DNA of 64,000 bases from Streptomyces albogriseolus (GTDB taxonomy: Bacteria > Actinomycetota > Actinomycetes > Streptomycetales > Streptomycetaceae), in contig BMVA01000005.1 in the NCBI GenBank assembly GCA_014650475.1, positions 180,079-244,078 on the forward strand. The letters are read 5' to 3'. Shown in pieces: positions 43,078 through 51,629 of this stretch; position 1 is the first letter of the stretch; every line of letters begins with the position of its first letter. The position numbers were made by a program, and so were the translations under genes. The notes beneath the pieces are model-generated. The model was not told the DNA's origin. It searched no databases and saw nothing but the letters and a program-made list of their open reading frames with translations.

Positions 43078-44100
43078 GTGCGGGTCAGCCTCAAGGACGT
43101 CGCCGCGCACGCGGGGGTCTCCATCAAGACCGTCTCGAACGTGGTGAACAACTACCAGCACGTCACACCGGCCATGCGCGAGCGGGTCCAGCGGTCCATC
43201 GACGCGCTCGGCTACCAGCCGAACCTCGCCGCGCGCCACCTCCGCAAGGGCCGCACGGGCATCATCGCGCTCGCGCTGCCCGAGCTGGGCAACCCGTACT
43301 TCGCCGAGCTGACCGCCTCCGTCATCGACGCGGCCTCCCAGCACGACTACATCGTGCTGCTCGACCACACCGGCGGCTCGCGCGACCAGGAGCTGCTGGT
43401 GAGCCAGGGCTTCCGGGCCCGGGTCATCGACGGACTGATCCTCAGCCCCATCGAACTGCGGACCGAGGACCTGCGCGACCGCGACCAGGACGTGCCGCTG
43501 GTGCTGCTCGGCGAGCGGGACTACGACCTGCCGTACGACCACATCGCGATCGACAACGTGGCCGCCGCCCGTGACGCCGTGCGGCACCTGATCGAGCTGG
43601 GGCGCCGGGAGGTCGCGTTCATCGGCGCCCGGCGCGACCGCAGCGAGCCGGCCCAGCTCCGTGTCCGGGGCTGGCGCGAGGAGCTGACGGCGGCGGGACT
43701 GCGCGCCGACGAGGGGCTGGTCGCGGCCGTCGACGGCTGGGGGCATGCCGACGGGGCGCGGGCGATGAGGCACATCCTGGACAGCGGTCGCCGGCCGGAC
43801 GCGGTGTTCGCCTACAACGACCCGATGGCGATCGGCGCGATGAGGGTGCTGCACGAGCGGGGACTGCGGGTCCCCGAGGACATCGCCGTGGTCGGCTTCG
43901 ACGACGTGATCGAGGGCCGCTTCGGCGCGGTGACCCTCACATCGGTGTCACCGGACAAGGCCGCGATCGGCCGCCTGGCGGTGGAATCGGTCCTGGCCCG
44001 CCTGGGCGACAACGCGCCCGCACCGCGCCGCATCTGGGCGGACTACCAACTGGTCGAGCGGGAGAGCACGTTGGGGCGTCCAGGCGCGGCCACGCCCTGA
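43078..44100 (+). CDS. LacI-family transcriptional regulator
   Basis: GTG 43078 is the start (CGAAGGGA upstream), giving VRVSLKDVAAHAGVSIKTVS as the LacI HTH. The 340-aa product has the hinge and a periplasmic-binding-protein-like effector domain (GIIALALPELGNPYFAEL, DGLILSPIE, AFIGARRDRSE, DAVFAYNDPMAIGAM). It should repress the following importer operon and release DNA on binding a sugar. Related operators lie before its own gene, before the importer and before the divergent GH2 gene. Confidence 0.9.
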   Translation: MRVSLKDVAAHAGVSIKTVSNVVNNYQHVTPAMRERVQRSIDALGYQPNLAARHLRKGRTGIIALALPELGNPYFAELTASVIDAASQHDYIVLLDHTGGSRDQELLVSQGFRARVIDGLILSPIELRTEDLRDRDQDVPLVLLGERDYDLPYDHIAIDNVAAARDAVRHLIELGRREVAFIGARRDRSEPAQLRVRGWREELTAAGLRADEGLVAAVDGWGHADGARAMRHILDSGRRPDAVFAYNDPMAIGAMRVLHERGLRVPEDIAVVGFDDVIEGRFGAVTLTSVSPDKAAIGRLAVESVLARLGDNAPAPRRIWADYQLVERESTLGRPGAATP

Positions 44101-44237
44101 CGCGTCCGGCGCGCCACGCCGACAGCCCCCGAATCGGATCACAGTACGCGCTTACCGCGGGCGTGCGCTTCCGCGCGCCCGCAACTCCCTTCGAGGCGCC
44201 CCCTCCTCACCTTGTGCGCGAGGGGTTTACAGCCCTC

Positions 44238-44251
44238 TTCCAACGATGTAA
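44238..44251. promoter_or_regulatory. LacI-type operator of the importer operon
   Basis: ttccaacgatgtaa agrees with the palindrome TTCCAACGTTGGAA at 12 of 14 positions. It is 112 bp upstream of the binding-protein start at 44363. Confidence 0.6.
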
Positions 44252-44362
44252 AACCTCCTTGGCGGCGCACCGGACGCCGTTGTGCACAGGGGGAGCAGCT
44301 CCACCATGCGCGTCCTTCAGGCTCCCCAGTTCCCTTTCAGCGTCACCCGGATCGGGGTCACC

Positions 44363-45457
44363 ATGCAGCGCACCACTCACCGTTCCCTTCTCCTCGCCCG
44401 TCCCGTGCTCGTGGCCTTGGCCGCCGCCGTGGCCCTCACCGCGACGTCCTGCGCCAAGTCGGAGGACGACGCGGCGGACGGCAAGAAGTCCACGGCCGCC
44501 GCCGACGCAGGCCAGAAGGTGGCCGAGCCGAAGCCGGGCAGCAAGACCTGCACCATCGACGCCTACGGCGGCAAGAAGATCGATCTGAAGGACGCCACGG
44601 TCGGCTTCTCCCAGTCGGAGAAGGAGGCCAACCCCTTCCGCATCGCCGAGACGCAGTCCATCAAGGACGAGGCGGCCAAGAGAGGCGTCAAGCTGCTCAC
44701 GGCCAACGCCCAGTCGCAGTTCTCCAAGCAGATCAGCGATGTGCAGGACCTGCTCGCCAAGGGCGCCGACCTGCTGGTGATCGCGCCGCTGAACTCCGAC
44801 GGCTGGGACCCGGTCCTCCAGGCCGCCGCGGCCAAGAAGGTCCCGATCGTCACCATCGACCGGAAGATCAACGCCACCGCCTGCAAGGACTACGTGTCCT
44901 TCATCGCCTCGGACTTCGTGGAGCAGGGGCGGCGCGCCGCCGACCAGATGATCGAGGCCACCGGCGGCAAGGGCGAGGTCGCGATCCTGCTGGGCTCGGC
45001 GGGCAACAACGTCACCACCGAGCGCACCAAGGGCTTCAAGGAGCGGGTCGCCGAGAAGGCCCCCGGCCTGAAGGTGGTGTTCGAGCAGACCGGCGACTTC
45101 ACCCGCGAGAAGGGCCAGCAGGTCACCGAGCAGCTCATCCAGTCGAAGCCCGGCATCAAGGGCATCTACGCGGAGAACGACGAGATGGGCCTGGGCGCGG
45201 TGGCCGCGCTGAAGGGCGCGGGCAAGAAGGCCGGCGACGTCAAGATCGTCACGGTGGACGGCACCCGCAACGCCGTCCAGGGCGTCGTGGACGGCTGGAT
45301 CAGCGGTGTCATCGAGTCCAACCCGCGGTTCGGACCGCTGGCGTTCCAGACGCTCGACGACTTCACCCAGGGCAAGGAAGTCCCCCAGGACGTCATCATC
45401 CAGGACAGCGCCTACGACAGCGGCAACGCCCAGCAGGACCTCGGCAAGGCCTACTGA
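44363..45457 (+). CDS. YtfQ-like sugar-binding lipoprotein of ABC importer
   Basis: ATG 44363 gives a lipoprotein signal (RPVLVALAAAVALTATSC, lipobox Cys near residue 31). The 364-aa protein is a pentose/hexose-type periplasmic binding protein and follows the E. coli galactofuranose-binding protein YtfQ motif by motif: VGFSQ, RIAETQS, EAAKRGVKL, IAPLNSDGW(D)PVL, IDRKI, GDFTREKG, IYAENDEMGLGA, and a conserved EsNPrfGPLAF. An alternative ATG at 44306 would lengthen the n-region. It heads the operon with an ATPase and two permeases. Galactofuranose or a related furanose is the likely ligand, by inference. Confidence 0.85.
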   Translation: MQRTTHRSLLLARPVLVALAAAVALTATSCAKSEDDAADGKKSTAAADAGQKVAEPKPGSKTCTIDAYGGKKIDLKDATVGFSQSEKEANPFRIAETQSIKDEAAKRGVKLLTANAQSQFSKQISDVQDLLAKGADLLVIAPLNSDGWDPVLQAAAAKKVPIVTIDRKINATACKDYVSFIASDFVEQGRRAADQMIEATGGKGEVAILLGSAGNNVTTERTKGFKERVAEKAPGLKVVFEQTGDFTREKGQQVTEQLIQSKPGIKGIYAENDEMGLGAVAALKGAGKKAGDVKIVTVDGTRNAVQGVVDGWISGVIESNPRFGPLAFQTLDDFTQGKEVPQDVIIQDSAYDSGNAQQDLGKAY

Positions 45458-45530
45458 TCCCGTCGCGGGGGCCCGCGCCACGCCGGGCCCTCCTGTCCGT
45501 CCGTCACCCTTTCCCATCCTGGAGGCACAG

Positions 45531-47090
45531 GTGGCTCCCCCCGCCGAAGTCCTCGCCGTCCGCGGACTGAGCAAGACGTTCCCCGGCGTCCGGGCCCTGG
45601 ACGACGTGGACCTGACCCTGCACGCCGGTGAGGTCCACGCCCTGATCGGCGAGAACGGCGCCGGCAAGTCGACGCTCATCAAGCTCCTCACCGGGGTGTA
45701 CCGGCCCGACGCCGGTGACATCGTTTTCCAGGGCCGGCCGGTCTCCTTCGCCACCCCGCTGGAGGCGCAGAAGGCCGGCATCTCGACGATCTACCAAGAG
45801 GTCAACCTCATCCCGCTGCTCAGCGTGGCCCGCAATCTGTTCCTGGGCCGCGAGCCCCGGAACCGCTTCGGTCTGCTCGACTTCGCCCGCATGCACCGCG
45901 AGGCCGAGGAGACGCTGCGCGGTTACGGCGTCCGCGTCGACGTACGGCGGCCGCTGCGCAGTCTCGGCGTGGGCGCGCAGCAGATGGTCGCGCTGGCCCG
46001 TGCCGTGGCGAGCGAGGCGCGGATCGTCATCATGGACGAGCCGACGTCGTCGCTCGAACCGCGGGAGGTCGAGACGCTGTTCTCGGTCATCCGCCGGCTG
46101 CGCGACGAGGGCATCGCCGTCGTCTACGTCAGCCACCGCCTGGACGAGCTGTACGCCGTGTGCGACACGGTGACCGTGCTGCGCGACGGCCGGCGCGTCC
46201 ACCACGGCAGACTCGCCGACCTGGACCGGCTGTCCCTGGTGTCCACGATGCTGGGCCGGGAGCTGGGCGAGGTGCGGTCGGAGGGGCTGACGAAGTTCAC
46301 CGGCGACCACCACGCCACCGACAGCCGGCCGGTGCTTCAGGCCACGGACCTGACGGTCCCCCACCAGCTGCACGGCGTGTCGGTCAGCATCCGGCCCGGC
46401 GAGGTGGTCGGGCTCGGCGGGCTGCTCGGCTCCGGGCGCACCGAGACGGCGAAGGCCATCTCCGGTGCGCTGCCGACGAGTTCCGGCCGAGTCGTGGTGG
46501 CGGGGACGCCCCTGCGCGGGGGGTCCACGCCGGCCGCCATCCGGGCGGGCGTGAGTCTGCTGCCGGAGGACCGCAAGAGCGAGGGCATCGTGCCCGGACT
46601 GTCGGTGCGGGAGAACATCTCGCTGGCCGTCCTCCCCCGGCTCTCCCGCTTCGGGCTGGTGTCCGAGGCGCGCGTCGACAGCATCGTGAACACGTTCATC
46701 GAGCGGCTGCGCATCAAGGCGTCCTCGCCCCAGCAGAAGGTCGGCGAACTGTCCGGCGGCAACCAGCAGAAGGTGCTGCTCGCCCGCTGGCTGGCGATGA
46801 ACCCGAAGGTGCTGCTGCTGGACGAGCCCACCCGGGGCATCGACGTCGGCGCCAAGGCCGAGGTGCAGAAGCTCGTGGACGAACTGGCCGCGGACGGCCT
46901 GGGCGTCCTGCTCATCTCCTCCGACCTGGAGGAACTGATCGAAGGGTCCGACCGCGTGGTCGTACTGAAGGACGGTGCCGTCGTCGGCGAGCTGACCGGC
47001 GACGAGGTCACCGAGGACAAGCTGATGCGGACCATCGCCGGGGACGCCCCGGCACGGGACGCGGTCGAGGGGGCGGCCACCGATGGCTGA
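45531..47090 (+). CDS. Sugar ABC importer ATPase (YtfR/RbsA-like, two cassettes)
   Basis: The 519-aa protein starts at GTG 45531 (GGAGG 5 bases upstream) and has two ABC cassettes. The first has GENGAGKST, LGVGAQQMVALARAV (a variant of the usual signature) and MDEPTSSL. The second has a degenerate P-loop (GLLGSGRTETAKAI), LSGGNQQKVLLARWL and LDEPTRGIDVGAK. Such split active sites are usual for the CUT2/RbsA family, where one nucleotide site is catalytic. It powers uptake of the sugar bound by the protein at 44363. Its stop overlaps the first permease start by eight bases. Confidence 0.9.
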   Translation: MAPPAEVLAVRGLSKTFPGVRALDDVDLTLHAGEVHALIGENGAGKSTLIKLLTGVYRPDAGDIVFQGRPVSFATPLEAQKAGISTIYQEVNLIPLLSVARNLFLGREPRNRFGLLDFARMHREAEETLRGYGVRVDVRRPLRSLGVGAQQMVALARAVASEARIVIMDEPTSSLEPREVETLFSVIRRLRDEGIAVVYVSHRLDELYAVCDTVTVLRDGRRVHHGRLADLDRLSLVSTMLGRELGEVRSEGLTKFTGDHHATDSRPVLQATDLTVPHQLHGVSVSIRPGEVVGLGGLLGSGRTETAKAISGALPTSSGRVVVAGTPLRGGSTPAAIRAGVSLLPEDRKSEGIVPGLSVRENISLAVLPRLSRFGLVSEARVDSIVNTFIERLRIKASSPQQKVGELSGGNQQKVLLARWLAMNPKVLLLDEPTRGIDVGAKAEVQKLVDELAADGLGVLLISSDLEELIEGSDRVVVLKDGAVVGELTGDEVTEDKLMRTIAGDAPARDAVEGAATDG

Positions 47091-48045
47091 AGCCGCTCTG
47101 AAGACCGTCCCGCTGGACAAGGCGCGCGCCCTGCAGTGGCTCCAGACGTACGGCGTGTACGCCGGTGTGGCGCTGCTGCTGGTCGTCAACATCGTCATCA
47201 CCCCGCACTTCCTGTCCGCGGAGAACTTCCGCACCCAGGCCGTGCAGGTGGCGCCCGTCATCATCGTCGCGCTGGGCATGGCCCTGGTCATCGGGACCGA
47301 GGGCGTCGACCTGTCGGTGGGCGCCGTGATGGCGCTCGCGGCCTCGGTGACCGCCCTCTACCTGGGATACGGACTGGTGCCGGCGCTGCTCGTGGTGGCG
47401 CTGTTCGCCGCCGGCGTGGGCCTCGCCAACGGGGCGCTGGTGGCGCTGGTGGGGGTGCAGCCCATCGTGGCGACCCTCGCCCTCATGGTGGGCGGGCGGG
47501 GCCTGGCCCTGGTGCTGCTGCCGCAGCTCGAGGACCTGCGCAACCCGCAGCTCGCGTCGCTCGGTTCCGGCGACGTGCTGGGGATTCCGTACCTGATCCT
47601 GATCGCGGCCGTGCTGGCGCTGCTGGTGGCGTTCACGGTGCGCCGTACCACCTTCGGACGGCAGCTCCTCGCCATCGGCGACAGCCGTCCCGCGGCGCAG
47701 CTCGCCGGCCTGCCGGTGCGCCGCGTGCTGATCGTGGTGTACGTGGTGTCCGCGCTGCTCGCCGCCGTGGCGGGCGTGCTCGCCACGGCCCGGCTGCAGG
47801 CCAGCGACCCGACGTCGCTGGGCAACCTGATGGAGCTGTCCGCGATCACCGCCGTCGTGGTCGGCGGCACGCCGCTCACCGGCGGCCGGGTCAACATCGC
47901 CGGGACGGTGGCGGGCGCGGTCCTCATCCAGCTGCTCACCGCCACCCTCATCAAGCACGATCTGCCGCCGTCGTGGACGCAGATCGCGCAGGCCGTAGTG
48001 ATCGTGGCCGCGGTCTACGCGGCGCGGGGACGGGGGAGGCGATGA
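47083..48045 (+). CDS. Sugar ABC importer permease 1 (YtfT-like)
   Basis: A 320-aa CUT2-type permease with about nine membrane segments and the signature GVDLSVGAVMALAASVTA near residue 65-85, plus GGTPLTGGRVNIAGTVAGAVLI near the end. It starts at ATG 47083 inside the ATPase 3' end and its stop overlaps the next permease (ATGA at 48042). With the second permease it should form a heterodimeric channel. Confidence 0.88.
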   Translation: MAEAALKTVPLDKARALQWLQTYGVYAGVALLLVVNIVITPHFLSAENFRTQAVQVAPVIIVALGMALVIGTEGVDLSVGAVMALAASVTALYLGYGLVPALLVVALFAAGVGLANGALVALVGVQPIVATLALMVGGRGLALVLLPQLEDLRNPQLASLGSGDVLGIPYLILIAAVLALLVAFTVRRTTFGRQLLAIGDSRPAAQLAGLPVRRVLIVVYVVSALLAAVAGVLATARLQASDPTSLGNLMELSAITAVVVGGTPLTGGRVNIAGTVAGAVLIQLLTATLIKHDLPPSWTQIAQAVVIVAAVYAARGRGRR

Positions 48046-49076
48046 CCGTCACGAAGACACAGGCGCCGGTGAACGCGGACGACGGCACGCAGGCGGCGGG
48101 CGCCGAGCCCGTGGGGCCGGCGCGGTCCGAGCGACTGAGCGCCCTGGTGCAGCAGCACGGCGCGCTGGCGGTGCTGGTCATCGTCTCGCTGGTGGCGACG
48201 TTCAGCTTCGACTCGTTCGCGACCGGCGACAACGTCAGCAACATGGCGACGAGTTCGGCGTTCCTCGCGATCGTCGCGCTCGGCATGACGTTCGTGATCA
48301 TCACCGGCGGCATCGACCTGTCGGTGGGCTCGCTGTTCGCGCTGGGCGGGGTGCTGGCGGCCTGGGGTTCCCGGCACGGGACGCTGGTGGCGCTGCTGCT
48401 GCCGCTGGTGGTGTGCGGGGCGGTCGGCGTGGTCAACGGGCTGCTGGTGGCCCGGTCACGGCTGGCGCCGTTCATCGTCACCCTGGCGGCCATGCTGGGC
48501 GCCCGGGGTCTGATGCTGGCGATCACCGACGAGGGCGCGAATACCTACCTCATCGGCAAGGGCTCGTTCCTCGCCGAGCTGGGGCAGGGCACCACGCTCG
48601 GTCTCGGCAACCCGGTGTGGATCACGCTGGCGCTGTTCGTCGCCGGGGCGGTCGTGCTGCGCCGCACCCGGTTCGGCCAGCATGTGTACGCGGTCGGCGG
48701 GAACGAGGACGCGGCGGCGCTGATGGGCGCCCCGGTGGCCCGTACCAAGATCCTCGTCTACACGCTGTCCGGGGTGCTGGCCGGCCTCGCCGGGGCGCTG
48801 AACGCCGCATGGCTCGCCTCCGGGGTGACCATCCTCGGCAACGGCATGGAGCTGGAGGCGATCTCCGCCGTGGTCATCGGCGGCACCCTGCTCACCGGCG
48901 GGCTCGGCTACGTCAGCGGGTCGCTGGTCGGGGTGCTGCTGCTGAAGGTGATCCAGAACGTCATCAACCAGATCGGCTCCCTGGACTCCTCCTACCAGCA
49001 AGTCGTCAGCGGCGCCTTCCTCGCCGTGGTGGTCGTCGCCCAGACGTGGCTGGGCCGCCGACGGCAACTCCTGTAG
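48042..49076 (+). CDS. Sugar ABC importer permease 2 (YjfF-like)
   Basis: A 344-aa CUT2-type permease with a 35-residue soluble N-terminus, about nine membrane segments, GGIDLSVGSLFALGGVLAA and GGTLLTGGLGYVSGSLVGVLLL. Two different permeases following one binding protein and one fused ATPase is the arrangement of the E. coli ytfQRT-yjfF galactofuranose system, not that of ribose or galactose importers with one permease. The operon ends with a terminator at 49080-49124. Confidence 0.88.
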   Translation: MTVTKTQAPVNADDGTQAAGAEPVGPARSERLSALVQQHGALAVLVIVSLVATFSFDSFATGDNVSNMATSSAFLAIVALGMTFVIITGGIDLSVGSLFALGGVLAAWGSRHGTLVALLLPLVVCGAVGVVNGLLVARSRLAPFIVTLAAMLGARGLMLAITDEGANTYLIGKGSFLAELGQGTTLGLGNPVWITLALFVAGAVVLRRTRFGQHVYAVGGNEDAAALMGAPVARTKILVYTLSGVLAGLAGALNAAWLASGVTILGNGMELEAISAVVIGGTLLTGGLGYVSGSLVGVLLLKVIQNVINQIGSLDSSYQQVVSGAFLAVVVVAQTWLGRRRQLL

Positions 49077-49079
49077 ACC

Positions 49080-49124
49080 CCGGACGCGGCGGCGGGACGC
49101 CCTGGCTCCCGTCGCCGCGTCCGG
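49080..49124 (+). terminator. Hairpin terminator after importer operon
   Basis: An 18-bp stem with one G-T pair (ccggacgcggcggcggga, 49080-49097, with 49107-49124) starts 4 bases after the stop of the second permease. Confidence 0.65.
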
Positions 49125-49207
49125 TACGGCGGCCGGTCACGCTCCTCGCGCAGCCGGCCGCTTCTCGCACGCGCACGTCTCCCACCCCCACTTCCCGAGG
49201 AGTGACG

Positions 49208-51562
49208 ATGCGTAGAGCACTCGCACCCGTCCCGCCCGCCGGCCACAGACGCCGGTGGACGGCGACCGTCCTGGCGGTGGCGGCCCTGCTGGCCGCCACC
49301 GCCCTCACCGTTCCCGGCGCCGCGACCGCGGCGCCGGCGGCGTGGGCGCCGAAACCCGCCCCGATGACCACCCCGTGGACCGGCCAGGTCCCGGTCGACA
49401 ACCCGCTGCCCGAGTATCCGCGCCCGCAGCTCACCCGCCCCGACTGGGCGAATCTGAACGGCATCTGGGACTTCGCCGTGACCTCGGCGGACGCCGGCCG
49501 GCCCGCCGCGTTCCCGGAGCAGATCCGGGTGCCGTTCGTCGCCGAGTCGGCGCTCTCCGGCATCCAGCGCCGCATCACCCCGAACGACAAGCTCTGGTAC
49601 AAGCGCACCTTCGTGGTGCCGTCCCGCTGGGACGGCCGGCGCGTCCAGCTCCACTTCGGCGCGAGCGACTGGCGCACCACCGTGTGGGTCAACGACCGGC
49701 AGGCCGGGACGACCCACGACGGCGGCTACGACGCCTTCTCGTACGACATCACCGATCTGCTGAACCGGGGCGGCGCCAACACGATCGTCGTCTCCGTCTG
49801 GGACCCCACCCAGACCGGCGGCCAGGCGGTCGGCAAGCAGCGACTGAACGACGTCCAGCCCCATCCGGGCGGAGGCATCTTCTACACGGCCGCCTCCGGC
49901 ATCTGGCAGACGGTGTGGCTGGAGCCCACGGCGGCGGCCCACATCACCCGCCTCGACATGGTGCCCGATCCGGTGAACAACCGGCTCAAGGTCACCGTGC
50001 GGGGAGCCGGGACGAGCGGCCACCAGACCCGCGTGACCGTCTCCACGGGCGGCGCCACCGTCGGCACGGCCACCGGTCCGGCCGGCACGGAGTTCACCGT
50101 CCCGGTGCCGAACGCCCGTCGCTGGACGCCCGACGACCCGTTCCTCTACGACGTGCGCGCCGACCTGCTGTCCGGCTCCACGACGGTCGACTCCGTGGGC
50201 AGCTACACCGGCATGCGCACGATCGGACTGGCCCGCGTGGACGGTGTGCTGCGGCCCGTGCTCAACGGGCAGTTCGTGTTCCAGACGGGCACCCTGGACC
50301 AGGGCTACTGGCCGGACGGCATCTACACCGCGCCGACCGACGCGGCCCTGCGGTTCGACCTGCAGAAGCACAAGGACCTCGGCTTCAACATGGTGCGCAA
50401 ACACATCAAGGTGGAGCCGCAGCGCTGGTTCTACTGGGCGGACCGGCTCGGTCTGCTGGTGTGGCAGGACATGCCGTCCATGGAACGCACGCCCGACGCG
50501 GCGGGGCGTGCCCAGTGGGAGAGCGAGTACCGGCGCGTCATCGACCAGCATCGCAGCTCCCCGTCGCTGGTCATGTGGGTCGACCAGAACGAGGGCTGGG
50601 GCCAGTACGACCAGGCGCGGATCGCGAACGAGGTGAAGGCGTACGACCCGTCGCGGCTGGTGGACAACATGAGCGGGGTGAACTGCTGCGGCGCCGTCGA
50701 CGGCGGCAACGGCGACGTCGTCGACCACCACGTGTACGTGGGCCCCGGCACCACCGTGCCCGACGCGAACCGGGCCGCGGTGCTCGGCGAGTACGGCGGG
50801 CTGGGCTTCAAGGTGGCCGGTCACGAGTGGTACCCGGGCGGCGGTTTCAGCTACGAGGATCAGCCGTCCCCCGCCCATCTGGACAACCGGCTCGTCGGGC
50901 TCCTGGACGGCATCCGCGAGGTGCGCCTCCCGCGGGGCCTGTCCGCCGCCGTCTACACGGAGATCACCGACGTGGAGAACGAGGCGAACGGGCTGCTCAC
51001 CTACGACCGTCAGGTGGTCAAGGTCGACGAGGCGCGGGTCCGGGCGGCCAACCGGGCGCTGATCGACGCCTCCCGCTCGCCGTCCGCCCCGGTGACGCTG
51101 CCCACGGGCCAGTTCCGTTCCCTGCGCGTCACCACCCCCGGCTACACGGACCGCTATGTGCGGCACAAGGACGGCGCCGTGTTCACCGAGGTGGTGAACG
51201 GCGGCAGCGAGGCGCTGCTGAAGGCCGACGCCACCTGGCGGATCGTCCCCGGCCTGGCGGACGCCTCCTGTTCCTCGTTCGAGTCGCGCAACTACCCGGG
51301 CGAGTACCTGCGGCACCGCGACTCCCGGGTGTACAAGGAGGGCGGCAGCGGCGACCTGTTCCGCGCGGACGCCACCTTCTGTCCGGTGCGGGGCGCGAAC
51401 GGCGGGGTGAGGCTGTCCGCGTACAACTTCCCCGGGCAGTATCTGCGCCACTACGGCGCAGAGTTGTGGCTGGCGGTGCCGGGCGGCACGCGCGCCTACG
51501 ACTCCCCCGCCCTGTTCGCCGAGGACACCACCTGGGCGGTGGAGGCGCCCTGGACACCCTGA
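49208..51562 (+). CDS. Secreted GH2 glycosidase with AbfB domain
   Basis: The 784-aa protein has a signal peptide (about 1-42, ending near TAAPA), a GH2 sugar-binding domain (about 60-200), an immunoglobulin-like domain, the TIM barrel (about 335-600) and a C-terminal AbfB/CBM42 arabinofuranose-binding domain (about 635-775). VDQNEGWGQ should hold the acid/base Glu, LGEYGGLGF the nucleophile. It is not LacZ-like beyond the fold. A vicinal Cys pair (SGVNCCGA) sits in the barrel. Some GH2 members in Streptomyces are galactofuranosidases; with the furanose-binding CBM and the YtfQ-like importer upstream, a furanosidase is likely. ATG 49208 follows GAGGAGTG. Confidence 0.85.
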   Translation: MRRALAPVPPAGHRRRWTATVLAVAALLAATALTVPGAATAAPAAWAPKPAPMTTPWTGQVPVDNPLPEYPRPQLTRPDWANLNGIWDFAVTSADAGRPAAFPEQIRVPFVAESALSGIQRRITPNDKLWYKRTFVVPSRWDGRRVQLHFGASDWRTTVWVNDRQAGTTHDGGYDAFSYDITDLLNRGGANTIVVSVWDPTQTGGQAVGKQRLNDVQPHPGGGIFYTAASGIWQTVWLEPTAAAHITRLDMVPDPVNNRLKVTVRGAGTSGHQTRVTVSTGGATVGTATGPAGTEFTVPVPNARRWTPDDPFLYDVRADLLSGSTTVDSVGSYTGMRTIGLARVDGVLRPVLNGQFVFQTGTLDQGYWPDGIYTAPTDAALRFDLQKHKDLGFNMVRKHIKVEPQRWFYWADRLGLLVWQDMPSMERTPDAAGRAQWESEYRRVIDQHRSSPSLVMWVDQNEGWGQYDQARIANEVKAYDPSRLVDNMSGVNCCGAVDGGNGDVVDHHVYVGPGTTVPDANRAAVLGEYGGLGFKVAGHEWYPGGGFSYEDQPSPAHLDNRLVGLLDGIREVRLPRGLSAAVYTEITDVENEANGLLTYDRQVVKVDEARVRAANRALIDASRSPSAPVTLPTGQFRSLRVTTPGYTDRYVRHKDGAVFTEVVNGGSEALLKADATWRIVPGLADASCSSFESRNYPGEYLRHRDSRVYKEGGSGDLFRADATFCPVRGANGGVRLSAYNFPGQYLRHYGAELWLAVPGGTRAYDSPALFAEDTTWAVEAPWTP

Positions 51563-51584
51563 GCGGTGTGTGACGGCAAGGCGA

Positions 51585-51616
51585 GAGGGGGCGGACGCCG
51601 TGGCGTCCGCCCCCTC
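51585..51616. terminator. Bidirectional terminator between the two GH2 genes
   Basis: A perfect 15-bp stem (gagggggcggacgcc / ggcgtccgccccctc) with a 2-base loop lies between two convergent stops (51562 and 51630). Confidence 0.75.
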
Positions 51617-51629
51617 GTCGCGGAAGGTG